Source: JALYUA01 sp039931865 (GTDB lineage: Bacteria > Acidobacteriota > Thermoanaerobaculia > UBA5066 > Gp7-AA6). Taken from it: 35,860 nt of DNA. The notes below the pieces were generated by a model. The model made no database searches. It saw only the letters and a list, made by a program, of their open reading frames with translations, and had not been told where the DNA came from. Of this stretch, positions 23,320-32,361 are shown piece by piece (the first letter of the stretch is position 1; each line of letters begins with the position of its first letter). The stretch is from the NCBI GenBank assembly GCA_039931865.1, contig JBDTRB010000024.1:1-35860 (forward strand). Direction: 5' to 3'. A program made the translations under genes and the position numbers.

Positions 23320-26300
23320 TTAAAACGCGTTGACGTCCGCGACGCTCGCCGTCGTGTGCAGGGGGTTGTGGTACGTCTTGACCGTCCCCGTCGTCGTATC
23401 CGTCACGGTGATCGTGTACTCGAGATCCGACAGGGCGCCGTAGAACACCCAGAAGTGCCCGTTGAAGCTCGACCCGTCGACGACCTTCAAGACGAGCTCA
23501 ATGTTGTTGCTCGACAGGAACCAGAACTCTCCGGTGTCGGGCGTGACGGGCACGGCCGTACCGAAGCCGCTGGTCGTTTCGGACCGCCAGTCGACCCGAA
23601 CCTTAAAGCGACCGCCGTTCAGGCACAGGGTCTTGCCGTCCGCCGCGCACGGGAGAATTGAGATCGGGATCGTCGCCTGCGAGATGCCGAGGGTCCTGGT
23701 GTTGTCGCCCGTGACGATCAGCTTCCCGTCGAGGTTCCCACCCTGCTGGTAGGTGTGGGTCACTATCGATCCGTCGCCGCTGCTCCCGTCGCCGAAGGTC
23801 CACGCCCACTTCGAGGCATTGGCCTCGTTCGCTGTGAACGTGATCTCCGTGCCGACCTCCGCCTCGTAGCGGCCGCTCGCCGGGTTCAGCTGTGCGCCCT
23901 GGATCGTATAGAGAGCCGAGGGCAGGCCGGGGCCCGCTGGAGGAGCGACCGAGACCGTGGCGGTCGCGATGGCCGTTCCCGCCGGAGTGGCAGAGTCGGT
24001 GACCCGCAGGCCGACGATGTGGCTGCCCGCGGTCGCGAAGGTGCATGGGTTCTGCGCGGTCCCGGCCGTGAAGCTCGGGCTCGCGGCGTTGTAGTCGCAG
24101 GCCCACGCGAACGTGTAGGGGCCCGTTCCTCCCGTCGCCGTGCCGGTGAACGAAATGGGCGATCCCGCAGATCCTGTCGAGGGACCGGTGATCGCGGCGG
24201 CCAGCCCGCCGGGGACGTTAGCCACGACCGCGAGTCCGACCGTGCCCGTGGTGACGCCGGAGTCCGTCGTCGCCGCCACGAGCTTCGCGCCGGCGCTCGT
24301 GTAGGTGTGCGTGTTCGGATTCGGGCCGGGCGCGTAAGGCGCCGGGAACTTCGTCTCATCGCCCCAGAGCCAGGAGTAGGTGCCATCCGGCGAGGCGGTG
24401 CATGTCACCGACTGGCCGATGACAACCGGGGACGGCGTGCAGGAGACGGTGATCGCCGAGACCGCCTGCGCGCGCTTGCCTTCCGATCCGATCGTCGCCG
24501 GCGCTCCGCCGTCGAAAGCATCGACGTCCGCGAGGCTCGCGGTCGTGCCGTAAGGATTCACGTACGTCTTCACGGCTCCGGTCTTCGTGTCCTTGACCGT
24601 AATCGTGTACTCGACGTTCGAGAGCGCGCCGTAGAAGACCCAGAACTTGCCGTTGAACGAGCGGCCGTCGACAACCTTGAGCACCAGCTCGATGTTCGCG
24701 GGGCTGAAGAACCAGTAGTAGCCCGTGTCGCCGGTCAGGGCGACGCCCGCGCCGCTGCCGGTCTTCTGCTGCGGCGGAACGCTCCACTCGACGGTCGCCT
24801 TGAACCGGTTGTCGTTCAGACAGAGCGTCGAGGCGTTCGGCGCGCAGGAGACGACGTTGATCGTGAATGTCGAGATGACGAGACCGGTCGTGTTCGACTC
24901 GTCGCCGGTCACCAGGAGCTTCGCGATGTAGGTGCCAGGGGTGTTGTAGCGGTGCTTCACGGGAACGCCGGCTCCGGGCGACGCCCCGTTGGTGTTGTCG
25001 CCGAAGATCCAGCCCCAGGAAAGCGCATGGGTCTCAGAGGCCGTCATCGTGAGTTCGTCGCCGATGTTCGCGGTGAAGACCGTCCCATCGGCGTTGCCCT
25101 GAGCGCCCTGGATCGTGAACGCTCCGGAGGGAGCGGGTGTCACGACCTGGACGGTGAACCGAGCCGTGTTCACTCCCTGCGTCTGCGCGCCGTTGCCGGT
25201 GACGTCGAGCTCAGCCTGATACGTGCCCTTTGCCGAATAGGTCTTGGTGACGGTGCGGGCGTTCGGCGCGGCCGCGATCGTGCCGTCGCCGAAGATCCAT
25301 CCGTACATGCTCGCGTTCGTCTCGGCCGCCGTAAAGGTCACCGGCTGATTGAGACCCACGGTGTACGTGGTGCTCGCCTGCGAGGCGCCGCCGCCCGTGA
25401 CCGTAAAGCCCGTGACCGGGAGCCCCGGCCCTGAGATCGTGGTCGTGAAGGTGTTGGTGACCGAGCCGCTCGTGGAATCCGTGACACGGACTCCGACGAC
25501 GTGAGTTGTGTTCCCGGTGAAGGCGCAGGTCTTGGACGAGGTGCCTGCCGTGAACTGGCCGGTCCCGCCGAACGCGCTGTAGTCGCAGGCCCACGCGTAG
25601 CCGTATGGGGCCGTGCCGCCGACCGCGGTGGCGGTGTACACGAGGTTTGCTCCGCCTGATCCGGTGGTCGGGCCAGCGATCGAAACCGCCAGTCCGTTCG
25701 GTCCAGGCCCACCTCCGCCGCCGATCGTGACCTGATACTGAACGATCAGTTGGTTCGAGCCGTCGTTGACCCGGACCGCGACGTTCTTCGTTCCGTTCGA
25801 GGGGAAGGTGCAGGAGGTTTGGCTGGAGCCGGCCGTGAACTGCCCGGAGCCGCCCAGAATCGTGTAGTCGCACGCCCAGGCGTAGTTGTAGTTTCCGGTG
25901 CCGCCCGAAGCGGTCGCCTGAAAGGTGATGGCGCTGCCGGTCGATCCGGTCGTCGCACCGAAGATGCTCGCGGCTAGGTTGCCTCCGCCTCCGGTCGATC
26001 CGCCGGTCACCGTAACGAATCCGAAGGCGGTCGCCACGTTGCTCGCGGAATCGGTCAGGCGCACCGCAGGCGTGTAGCTCCCGTTCTGGTTGTAGGTGCA
26101 GCTCTGGGAATTGCTCCCTGCTGAGAAGTTGCCTCCGGAGAACTGGGAGTAGTTGCAGTCCCACGCGTACGCGTATCCGGTTCCGGTTCCGCCGTTCGGG
26201 GTAGCCGTAAACGTCATCGCCGTCCCGACCGTTCCCGTCGAGGGCCCGCCGACGAGCGCGCTCAACGGCGTCGTCTGGATGATGACGGTCAGGGGAAGTG

Positions 26301-28512
26301 AAACCGTTTGATTCGTGGGCGACTGCCCCTGAGGGATGTAGTTGAATCGGAGCGTGACGCAGTAGCTGCCCTCGACCGCGGGTGCGGAAATCGCCGCTGT
26401 CCCGGGGGCCAGGAATCCGGTGCCGAGCGTACCGGTGAAGTTCGGAGTACCGGGACAGCTTCCGTTGACCACGCTGTAGTCGACGCTCGTGAGGTTGGTG
26501 GTGGAAGCCTTCTGCATCGTGTTCGTCAGCGTGATCTGCCCGTTCCGGATCGCCGGATTCGGGAGGATCGTGAATGCGGGGACGAGGTCGGTCTGGACGA
26601 CCGTGCCCGTCACCGTCTTCGTATATCCACCCTTCCAGGTGACCTGCAGCGAGAACCCGGAGGCTCCGGCCGGCACCGGGACCGTGATCCCGGTGGGCGC
26701 TCCGCCGGCGCCGCCCGTGAAGCTCCACTGGAACGTCGCGTCCGCCGTGTTTCCGGTCGTCGGCGTGGCGTCCGCGCTGCCGCCGGTCAAGACGCGCAGG
26801 ACGCCGACCGAGAAGCCGCTGATTCCGATCGACGGCATCACGAACGGGATGGGCGCCGAGTAGAAGGGGGTCGCGCTGTTGCCGTTCTGATTCGCGCTCT
26901 GCTCCGCGAAGGAGAAGCTCTGCGGGCCCGGGTTGCTCGACAGCCCCAGGCTCGTGGCGCAGGCGCTTCCGGAAGCGATGTCTCCGCCCGCCGCGGGATC
27001 GCACGGGAAGAAGATATTCGGAAGGGAGAGCGCCGTTCCGGACCGGTCGGCCGTGAAGCCGCTGCCGGGGTTGTTGACGTCCCAGTCGACGCGGGTGATC
27101 GGAACTCCTGTCGATGAACTGTCGGTCAACGTGACCCGGTCGCCGTAATAGTTGATCGTCCGCTCGGCGCCACTGCGCAGCCCCGCCGACACGTTCGTAA
27201 AGGTCGCCGACGCGCGCGGCGGGCTGGTTGTGTCCGCCGCGATGCAGGAGATGTCCACGTTGTCGGTGATCAGGAGGTGCTCGGGATTCGACTGCGGGTT
27301 AGTGGTCGTGGCGAGCCGGTACACGTGGGCGATGATCTGGGACCCGCCGCCGGTCACGACGGCCTCGATAGCGTTACCGCGGCCGGTAGGGGGCGCTGTG
27401 CCCTGATGGGGAAGCGTCACGGCGCGCACGGGCGTGCCGCCGGAGAACCACTTCGAATCCCAGATGTCCACGCCGTCCTGGGGGTCGGAAGGAAATTGCG
27501 GGGCGCGGATCGCGCGATGCAGGAAGATCGCCGGGTAAGAAGATCCCGGGTTTCCCTTGACGACGACCTGGTTGTAGTAGCCCGGAAGGTTCGCGACGAA
27601 GTTCAACGCGCTACCCGTGTACTCGTACACGTTCAGCCCCGCGGAATTGTCCGCCGAGAAGACGTAGGCCTTACCGTTCACGTTCGCGACGTAGAGAGAG
27701 TTCGGCGCGCCGGCCGCCACCGTGCTGGCTTTCTCGCTCAGGGCGCCATTGGCGGGGTTCGGCTCGGCGACGCGCAGCTGAGTGCCGACAAAACCGACCA
27801 CCACGATGTGCTGGACGCCGCCGATCGAAACCGAACCGGATTTCATGATGCCGACGCCGTTCCAGTTGAACGTGCCGGACGGAGTCAGAGCCGACGAAGC
27901 GGAAGCGCTCCCGTTCGGGTTGCTGACATCGACGACCTGGACGCCATTGGACGGAAAATAAGCAAAATATTTGTTGGTCTGGGGGATGTACACGGCCGCG
28001 ACCGTCGAACCGAGCGCGACCTCCGCGATGTCGAGCTGGTCTCCCATCTGCGGGCCGTTCGGACCGATCGTCATTCCGAGCATTCCGCGCAGAACCCCGG
28101 TGTACACCGCACGGAAGTCCGAGATCATCCGGGAGGTCCCGTCCGGTCCTTCCGCCGCGTCCATCGTGCTCGCACCCTGGTAGCAGTCGCAGCCCAGGTA
28201 GATGAGGCCGCCGTTGTCTCCCGGCACGAATTTCTGGCCGATCTGCAGGAGCTGCATCTGACCGGGGCTGGAGGGGTTGGCCAGGCTCGCACGCGCAAAA
28301 CCGTACTGGGTCGCCTCGTAAATGTATTTGTCGTTGCCGGCGGTAGACAGCAGGTTCGGAAGCGAGCCGCTGTAACCCGGATGGTTCTGGCGGTCCTGGG
28401 ACTGGAGGGTCCCGCACTGCGCTGCCGCGTTCGAAGCGGATACAAAGAGGGCAAAGGCCAGCACAAGGATTGTGGCGGGAACGACAGTCCGGCGGAGCAT
28501 CGAAGTAGGCAA
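23320..28512 (-). CDS. 1730-aa secreted PKD/Ig-repeat protein with two CLNxxRF-type domains
   Basis: A very large exported protein. The start is TTG at 28512, 7 nt after GGAGG; an ATG at 28500 is the alternative. A signal peptide ends near SASNAAAQ. An N-terminal beta-rich region (about 28410-27230) reads like a propeller (YLGCDCYQG, VQVVDVSNPNG). The rest is Ig-like: four Cys-pair PKD-like modules (WDCNY/WACDY near 26160, 25870, 25590, 24095), four ordinary PKD modules (GWIFGDG, WAWTFGDG), and two copies of a ~110-aa domain. That domain begins CLN(D/G)xRF, has WFFSPANIELVLKVVDG-type sequence and ends ADV(D/N)AF (about 24850-24506 and 23655-23323). The last copy forms the C-terminus. No catalytic motif is recognised. 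Probable adhesin or matrix protein. Confidence 0.88.
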   Translation of the reverse strand: MPTSMLRRTVVPATILVLAFALFVSASNAAAQCGTLQSQDRQNHPGYSGSLPNLLSTAGNDKYIYEATQYGFARASLANPSSPGQMQLLQIGQKFVPGDNGGLIYLGCDCYQGASTMDAAEGPDGTSRMISDFRAVYTGVLRGMLGMTIGPNGPQMGDQLDIAEVALGSTVAAVYIPQTNKYFAYFPSNGVQVVDVSNPNGSASASSALTPSGTFNWNGVGIMKSGSVSIGGVQHIVVVGFVGTQLRVAEPNPANGALSEKASTVAAGAPNSLYVANVNGKAYVFSADNSAGLNVYEYTGSALNFVANLPGYYNQVVVKGNPGSSYPAIFLHRAIRAPQFPSDPQDGVDIWDSKWFSGGTPVRAVTLPHQGTAPPTGRGNAIEAVVTGGGSQIIAHVYRLATTTNPQSNPEHLLITDNVDISCIAADTTSPPRASATFTNVSAGLRSGAERTINYYGDRVTLTDSSSTGVPITRVDWDVNNPGSGFTADRSGTALSLPNIFFPCDPAAGGDIASGSACATSLGLSSNPGPQSFSFAEQSANQNGNSATPFYSAPIPFVMPSIGISGFSVGVLRVLTGGSADATPTTGNTADATFQWSFTGGAGGAPTGITVPVPAGASGFSLQVTWKGGYTKTVTGTVVQTDLVPAFTILPNPAIRNGQITLTNTMQKASTTNLTSVDYSVVNGSCPGTPNFTGTLGTGFLAPGTAAISAPAVEGSYCVTLRFNYIPQGQSPTNQTVSLPLTVIIQTTPLSALVGGPSTGTVGTAMTFTATPNGGTGTGYAYAWDCNYSQFSGGNFSAGSNSQSCTYNQNGSYTPAVRLTDSASNVATAFGFVTVTGGSTGGGGNLAASIFGATTGSTGSAITFQATASGGTGNYNYAWACDYTILGGSGQFTAGSSQTSCTFPSNGTKNVAVRVNDGSNQLIVQYQVTIGGGGGPGPNGLAVSIAGPTTGSGGANLVYTATAVGGTAPYGYAWACDYSAFGGTGQFTAGTSSKTCAFTGNTTHVVGVRVTDSTSGSVTNTFTTTISGPGLPVTGFTVTGGGASQASTTYTVGLNQPVTFTAAETNASMYGWIFGDGTIAAAPNARTVTKTYSAKGTYQAELDVTGNGAQTQGVNTARFTVQVVTPAPSGAFTIQGAQGNADGTVFTANIGDELTMTASETHALSWGWIFGDNTNGASPGAGVPVKHRYNTPGTYIAKLLVTGDESNTTGLVISTFTINVVSCAPNASTLCLNDNRFKATVEWSVPPQQKTGSGAGVALTGDTGYYWFFSPANIELVLKVVDGRSFNGKFWVFYGALSNVEYTITVKDTKTGAVKTYVNPYGTTASLADVDAFDGGAPATIGSEGKRAQAVSAITVSCTPSPVVIGQSVTCTASPDGTYSWLWGDETKFPAPYAPGPNPNTHTYTSAGAKLVAATTDSGVTTGTVGLAVVANVPGGLAAAITGPSTGSAGSPISFTGTATGGTGPYTFAWACDYNAASPSFTAGTAQNPCTFATAGSHIVGLRVTDSATPAGTAIATATVSVAPPAGPGLPSALYTIQGAQLNPASGRYEAEVGTEITFTANEANASKWAWTFGDGSSGDGSIVTHTYQQGGNLDGKLIVTGDNTRTLGISQATIPISILPCAADGKTLCLNGGRFKVRVDWRSETTSGFGTAVPVTPDTGEFWFLSSNNIELVLKVVDGSSFNGHFWVFYGALSDLEYTITVTDTTTGTVKTYHNPLHTTASVADVNAF

Positions 28513-28663
28513 GAGCGGACCTCCGGGAAAGGGCGGACGACCAGTTACGGACCTTCGTTCACGAACCGATTTCAGATTCTCTCCAGTTCTCCCGAAGAGG
28601 ACGTGAAAGCGGGTCGAACCCGATTGTGGGATCTCCGAGATTGGCCGCTGACGCGAGAGACAG

Positions 28664-28695
28664 AAAAAAGTGGGCGGGACTTGCGTCCCGCCCAC
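28664..28695 (-). terminator. rho-independent terminator of the 545-aa secreted protein gene
   Basis: GTGGGCGGGA / TCCCGCCCAC stem of 10 bp (28670-28679 with 28686-28695), 6-nt loop, followed on the minus strand by six T. It separates this gene from the PKD gene, which therefore needs its own promoter in 28513-28663; I could not identify one confidently. Confidence 0.94.
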
Positions 28696-28710
28696 CAAGG
28701 AAACGACCGA

Positions 28711-30348
28711 TTACAGGGGCAGGTTCTGGCTCGGACCGATACCCGCGGGGCCGCTGGGGCCAAAGCCCGTGACGGTTCCAGGGATGACCGGAGCGACCGG
28801 ACCATTGACACCCGTCGGGAACGGAGAACCCGCGCCAAACGGAACGCCGAGCGGGTTGCAGGTCGAAGGATCAAGTTGCGTCGCAGGAGCCGCCGCCGTC
28901 AGGAACGCCGCGGCGCCCTGGAAGTCGTAAGCCACCCACGCCTGATCCAGAACCGTGCCGTTCGGAGCCGTCGTCAGGTTGCGGAACTCGAGCGAGGCCC
29001 AGCCGGCGATCGCGCCCGAAGGACGGGGGAACGTCGAAGGCGAGATCCGCTGAGTTTCCTTGGGGATGTTGATCGCCGCAGAGGGCGGCGGGAGAGGAGA
29101 CGGAAGGGGAACCGAGGTGACCGTCGTCGTGTTTTCGTCTTCGTCGAAGAACACGATCGAGGGGACCGCTTCCTGAGACGAGCAGGCGCCGGCGGTGCCG
29201 GTCTGCGAGGTCGTCAGGTCGCGGAGGAAGGTGGGACCCTGACCGGTGGCCGCGCCAGCGCCAACCGTGGCACCCGCACGCCAGACGATCCAGTTGGACG
29301 TGATGCCCGCGCCCTCGAAGTAGCGAGCCGCGTACTTCAGGCCAAGGGGCTCACGCTCGTCGCCGAATCCACGATCCCAGGGAGCGATGACCGCGAGGTC
29401 CGTCGGGGAGACGCCGGTTCCGCAGTTCGTGCAGAAGTTTTCCGTCGCCGGGGACCAGTAACGGCCGTAGAACGTCCGGGTCCGCGCCGTCGTCGTCTGG
29501 TCGAACGCGCCGACCGGGGCCGGGTTGTTCGCGAGAGCGCCGAAGGAGCGATCCGACTCGATGTTGACCGTGGACGCGCCGAAGGTCGGGATACCGGTGG
29601 AGGACGTGAAGATCACCTCGCCCCACAGGTTGTTCTCGTTGCCGATGGCATCGTTGGCGTAATAGAGAGGATCGGACGGGTTCGACAGGTTGCAGTAGTT
29701 GACCATGTCGATCGTGATGTAGCCGTGGATCAACCCGGTGATGACCTGATCCGGGGCCGCGGTGCAGCCGAGCGAATCAGCCGTCGTGTCGAGCGAATCC
29801 AGGGTGTTCAGCTGGAACGAACCGCCCTGCGTGAACGCCGGCGTCGGATAGAGCGCCGTCGCCAGGGTGTTGTCTTCCGGGGTCGTCGGCGAGTTCGGAC
29901 GCACGCGGAGGAAGCCGGTCGGGTAGACCGCCGCCGCCGAGTTGCGCTGACACACGTCGTTGGCCACCGAAACGTGGCTGGTGTTGATCGGGGTGGACGG
30001 GAGGTTGCCGCGCAGGATCTCGGACATCCGCATCGCCTGGATGTCAAATCCAGTCAGGGCGACGTTGAAGTCGAGAACGAGCACGGACCGCTCGTTGAAC
30101 ACCGAGACGTGGGCAATCGTCGGCGCCGCGGAGGCGTTTCCGATCGTCACGATCGTGTCCAGAGCCGGCTGGAGGCTGGCACTGGTCGAAGTCTGGGGAG
30201 AGCCATCGGCGTTGAACGTCACCTGGAACCAGGGGACGAGCAGGGTCGCCGCCGGCCGCTGGTCGACGGTACACGTGACGGCGCTCGCGGTGTTCGCAAC
30301 GGCGAACAGGGCGACGAGCACCATGCACGTCACAAAAGTCTTCTTCAT
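28711..30348 (-). CDS. secreted protein of the ATLLVPWF family, function unknown
   Basis: A 545-aa exported protein. ATG at 30348 follows GAGGAG by about 9 nt and begins a clear signal peptide (MKKTFVTCMVLVALFAVANTASA). The mature part starts VTCTVDQRPAATLLVPWFQV and continues with IVTIGNASAAPTIAHVSVF and a FNVALTGFDIQAM segment. I recall this pattern from multi-copy secreted proteins of Acidobacteriota (memory, not a search). Several cysteines (e.g. NFCTNCGTG) could form disulfides. The C-terminus is Pro/Gly-rich (PSGPAGIGPSQNLPL). Own terminator downstream, so monocistronic. A longer start at 30408 is less likely because it would bury the signal peptide. Confidence 0.82.
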   Translation of the reverse strand: MKKTFVTCMVLVALFAVANTASAVTCTVDQRPAATLLVPWFQVTFNADGSPQTSTSASLQPALDTIVTIGNASAAPTIAHVSVFNERSVLVLDFNVALTGFDIQAMRMSEILRGNLPSTPINTSHVSVANDVCQRNSAAAVYPTGFLRVRPNSPTTPEDNTLATALYPTPAFTQGGSFQLNTLDSLDTTADSLGCTAAPDQVITGLIHGYITIDMVNYCNLSNPSDPLYYANDAIGNENNLWGEVIFTSSTGIPTFGASTVNIESDRSFGALANNPAPVGAFDQTTTARTRTFYGRYWSPATENFCTNCGTGVSPTDLAVIAPWDRGFGDEREPLGLKYAARYFEGAGITSNWIVWRAGATVGAGAATGQGPTFLRDLTTSQTGTAGACSSQEAVPSIVFFDEDENTTTVTSVPLPSPLPPPSAAINIPKETQRISPSTFPRPSGAIAGWASLEFRNLTTAPNGTVLDQAWVAYDFQGAAAFLTAAAPATQLDPSTCNPLGVPFGAGSPFPTGVNGPVAPVIPGTVTGFGPSGPAGIGPSQNLPL

Positions 30349-30639
30349 TATTGAGATCTCCTCGTTACGGTTAACTGCGGAAATGAACACACACGCTTGA
30401 GACTTCATCGTCTCTATCCCATCACCTCCCGTTTATTTTTTTCTCTCGGATTCCTCAAAAGGTTCTTTTTGGGTGCTGACACAACGGAACTTTCGACTCC
30501 CATTGAGTTTGGAGACATCTTCGACGCTGCTCCGAGGGGAGTCAAGGGAAAAGATCGGGTTTTATGCCGTCCGATCATTAAACCTGTGTTAACCCGCGCG
30601 TTTGTAGATGCTTAAGCCTCCGGATCGGTTACTGAACGC
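30349..30639. other. 291-bp intergenic region
   Basis: Noticeably AT-richer than its surroundings. It should carry the promoter of the 545-aa secreted protein. TTGACT is present on the minus strand around 30537-30542 but no good -10 sits at 16-18 bp. No gene and no strong terminator for the FG-GAP gene is seen. Confidence 0.4.
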
Positions 30640-32280
30640 TCAGGGACGGTTCAGGTACACGCTCCATCCGCCGGGGTCGCTCGGCGACGACGACGGAACG
30701 GTCTTCGCGATCACGAGATCCAGGCGCCCGTCGCCGTTCACGTCGACCAACCGGACGCACTGCGCCTGCGAGTTGATCGCGGGCTCCTGCGCCTCCGGCA
30801 ATTCCCGGAACTGGCCGTCCGCGTCCTGCAGGAAGATCCGCACCTTCTTTGACTCGCTGTCGGGAAAAACGATGTCGTCGAGCCCATCCCCGTTCAGGTC
30901 GCCCATCGCGACCGCGTAGAGGAAGGCGTTGCTCCCCTTCTTGCGAAAGACGCGGTGGACCGTCCAGGCTCCGTCCTTCAACGAATAGACGTTCAAGCCG
31001 AGCGCGTTCCGAAGCGGCTCCTGCATGAACTTGCTGTAGGCATCCACGAACGCCGGAAGCTTGCCGGGTCCGAAGGTTCCCGGCCGCGTCGAGAAGTGAA
31101 AGGCGTACGACTCGAGCTCGGCAAACGCGATCGGAAGGAAGGCCCCCTTGCCCGTGTTCTTCCAGAGCAGGGTCTGCGCCGCGAAGACGTGGCTGCCGGT
31201 CAGCAGGTCCATTTTCCCGTCGTGGTCGTAGTCCCAGGGGTTCATGGAATACGAGTACGCCCCGCCCGGCAGGCTCTGGCTGCGGAACTCCCACGCGCGC
31301 GGCGACCGATAGAGGTACGTGCGCACCTGGTTCAAGTCCACCGCGTCGCCCGAGTTATCTACGATGTCCCGCGATGCGACGATGTCGAGGTGGCCGTCTC
31401 CGTCGACGTCGACGAGCGCAACGGCCTGGCTCGAGAAATCCCGCTGTGGCAATCCCCGCCGGACCGCGGTGAAGCCTCCGGCGCCGTCGCCGAAGAGAGC
31501 CACGAGACCGCCGTTGTGAGACGCGGTCACGATGTCCATTTTGCCGTCGCCGTCGATGTCGCCCACGGCGATGCCGCCGTAATCCACCGCGAAATCGGGC
31601 CGTTTCCTTCCATCCTCGACGAATGAAAGGGGCCACGCCGTGAAGCGGCCTTTGCCGTCGCCCAGCCACACGTGCGGTTTCCCGTCGCCCCCGAGGCGCG
31701 CGGGCGGCGCGACGATGTCCGGGATTTTGTCGCCGTTCATGTCCGCCATCACGAAGCTCGCCCGCCAGAGCCCTTCGCCCGGCAGGCCCGTGTTCGCGAG
31801 CTCCTCGAACCGCAACGGGGAGGCCCCGCGCACCGGAGGGATCTCCTCGAAGTCGGCGAGCGGGGCAACCGGAGTGCGCTCCGGCGGAACCGGGGTCGCC
31901 GTCACGCCGCGGCGCGCGTTCTCGGCCGCGGCGACCTGCTCGGGGAGGATCTTCGTCGTCCACACGTAGTAGTAGGTCTCGTCCTCTTTGAAGAATTCGA
32001 CGGGGAGCGGAACGATCGGGCTCCGCATGTGCCGCTCGTCGACGCGGATGTACTCCTTCTTCGGGAACCGCTCGACGAAATGCGTCTCGTCCTCTTCGAT
32101 GACGTTCGGGTTGATGCGCCGGCGTGCGGAGGGCGTCGGCGTCAGGCTTCCGACGGGCGCGGCGGAAGATGCGGCGGAGCGGGCGGGACCGGGAGAGGAG
32201 GAGCTGGTGCACGCCCAGATCCCGAGCGACACCACGGCGGCCGCTCCGAGTGCAGTCAGATTCGACGCAGTCCTGTTCAC
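30640..32280 (-). CDS. FG-GAP/VCBS-repeat lipoprotein, beta-propeller
   Basis: A 546-aa protein. GTG at 32280 follows AGGAGG by about 4 nt. The N-terminus has a membrane-targeting segment ending LGIWAC (Cys24), a probable lipobox with an unusual Trp at -2. A Ser/Pro-rich linker and ~120 unassigned residues follow. Then come at least six calcium-binding D-x-[DN]-x-D-G-type loops: ADMNGDKIPD, GDIDGDGKMD, VDVDGDGHLD, WDYDHDGKMD, GDLNGDGLDD and VDVNGDGRLD. These define an integrin-like propeller. It would sit on the cell surface or in the periplasm and bind ligand or glycan; no enzyme motif is seen. Confidence 0.9.
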   Translation of the reverse strand: MNRTASNLTALGAAAVVSLGIWACTSSSSPGPARSAASSAAPVGSLTPTPSARRRINPNVIEEDETHFVERFPKKEYIRVDERHMRSPIVPLPVEFFKEDETYYYVWTTKILPEQVAAAENARRGVTATPVPPERTPVAPLADFEEIPPVRGASPLRFEELANTGLPGEGLWRASFVMADMNGDKIPDIVAPPARLGGDGKPHVWLGDGKGRFTAWPLSFVEDGRKRPDFAVDYGGIAVGDIDGDGKMDIVTASHNGGLVALFGDGAGGFTAVRRGLPQRDFSSQAVALVDVDGDGHLDIVASRDIVDNSGDAVDLNQVRTYLYRSPRAWEFRSQSLPGGAYSYSMNPWDYDHDGKMDLLTGSHVFAAQTLLWKNTGKGAFLPIAFAELESYAFHFSTRPGTFGPGKLPAFVDAYSKFMQEPLRNALGLNVYSLKDGAWTVHRVFRKKGSNAFLYAVAMGDLNGDGLDDIVFPDSESKKVRIFLQDADGQFRELPEAQEPAINSQAQCVRLVDVNGDGRLDLVIAKTVPSSSPSDPGGWSVYLNRP

Positions 32281-32361
32281 GAAACCTCCTCGATCACGGG
32301 TTTTTTGAGCCGGTTCGGACCGTCCAACGCGGACCGGTCGCCGGCTGTTCCAGGTGGCGCC

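Noticed and set aside
27277..30354. 1025-codon open frame on the plus strand
   Set aside because: It is antisense to two well-supported secreted-protein genes and crosses the terminator between them; Arg/Asp/Val-rich composition is typical of shadow frames in GC-rich DNA.
32308..32346. Large inverted repeat after wzm as a terminator
   Set aside because: On the transcribed (minus) strand the stem is followed by A residues, not T; the T tract lies on the wrong side.
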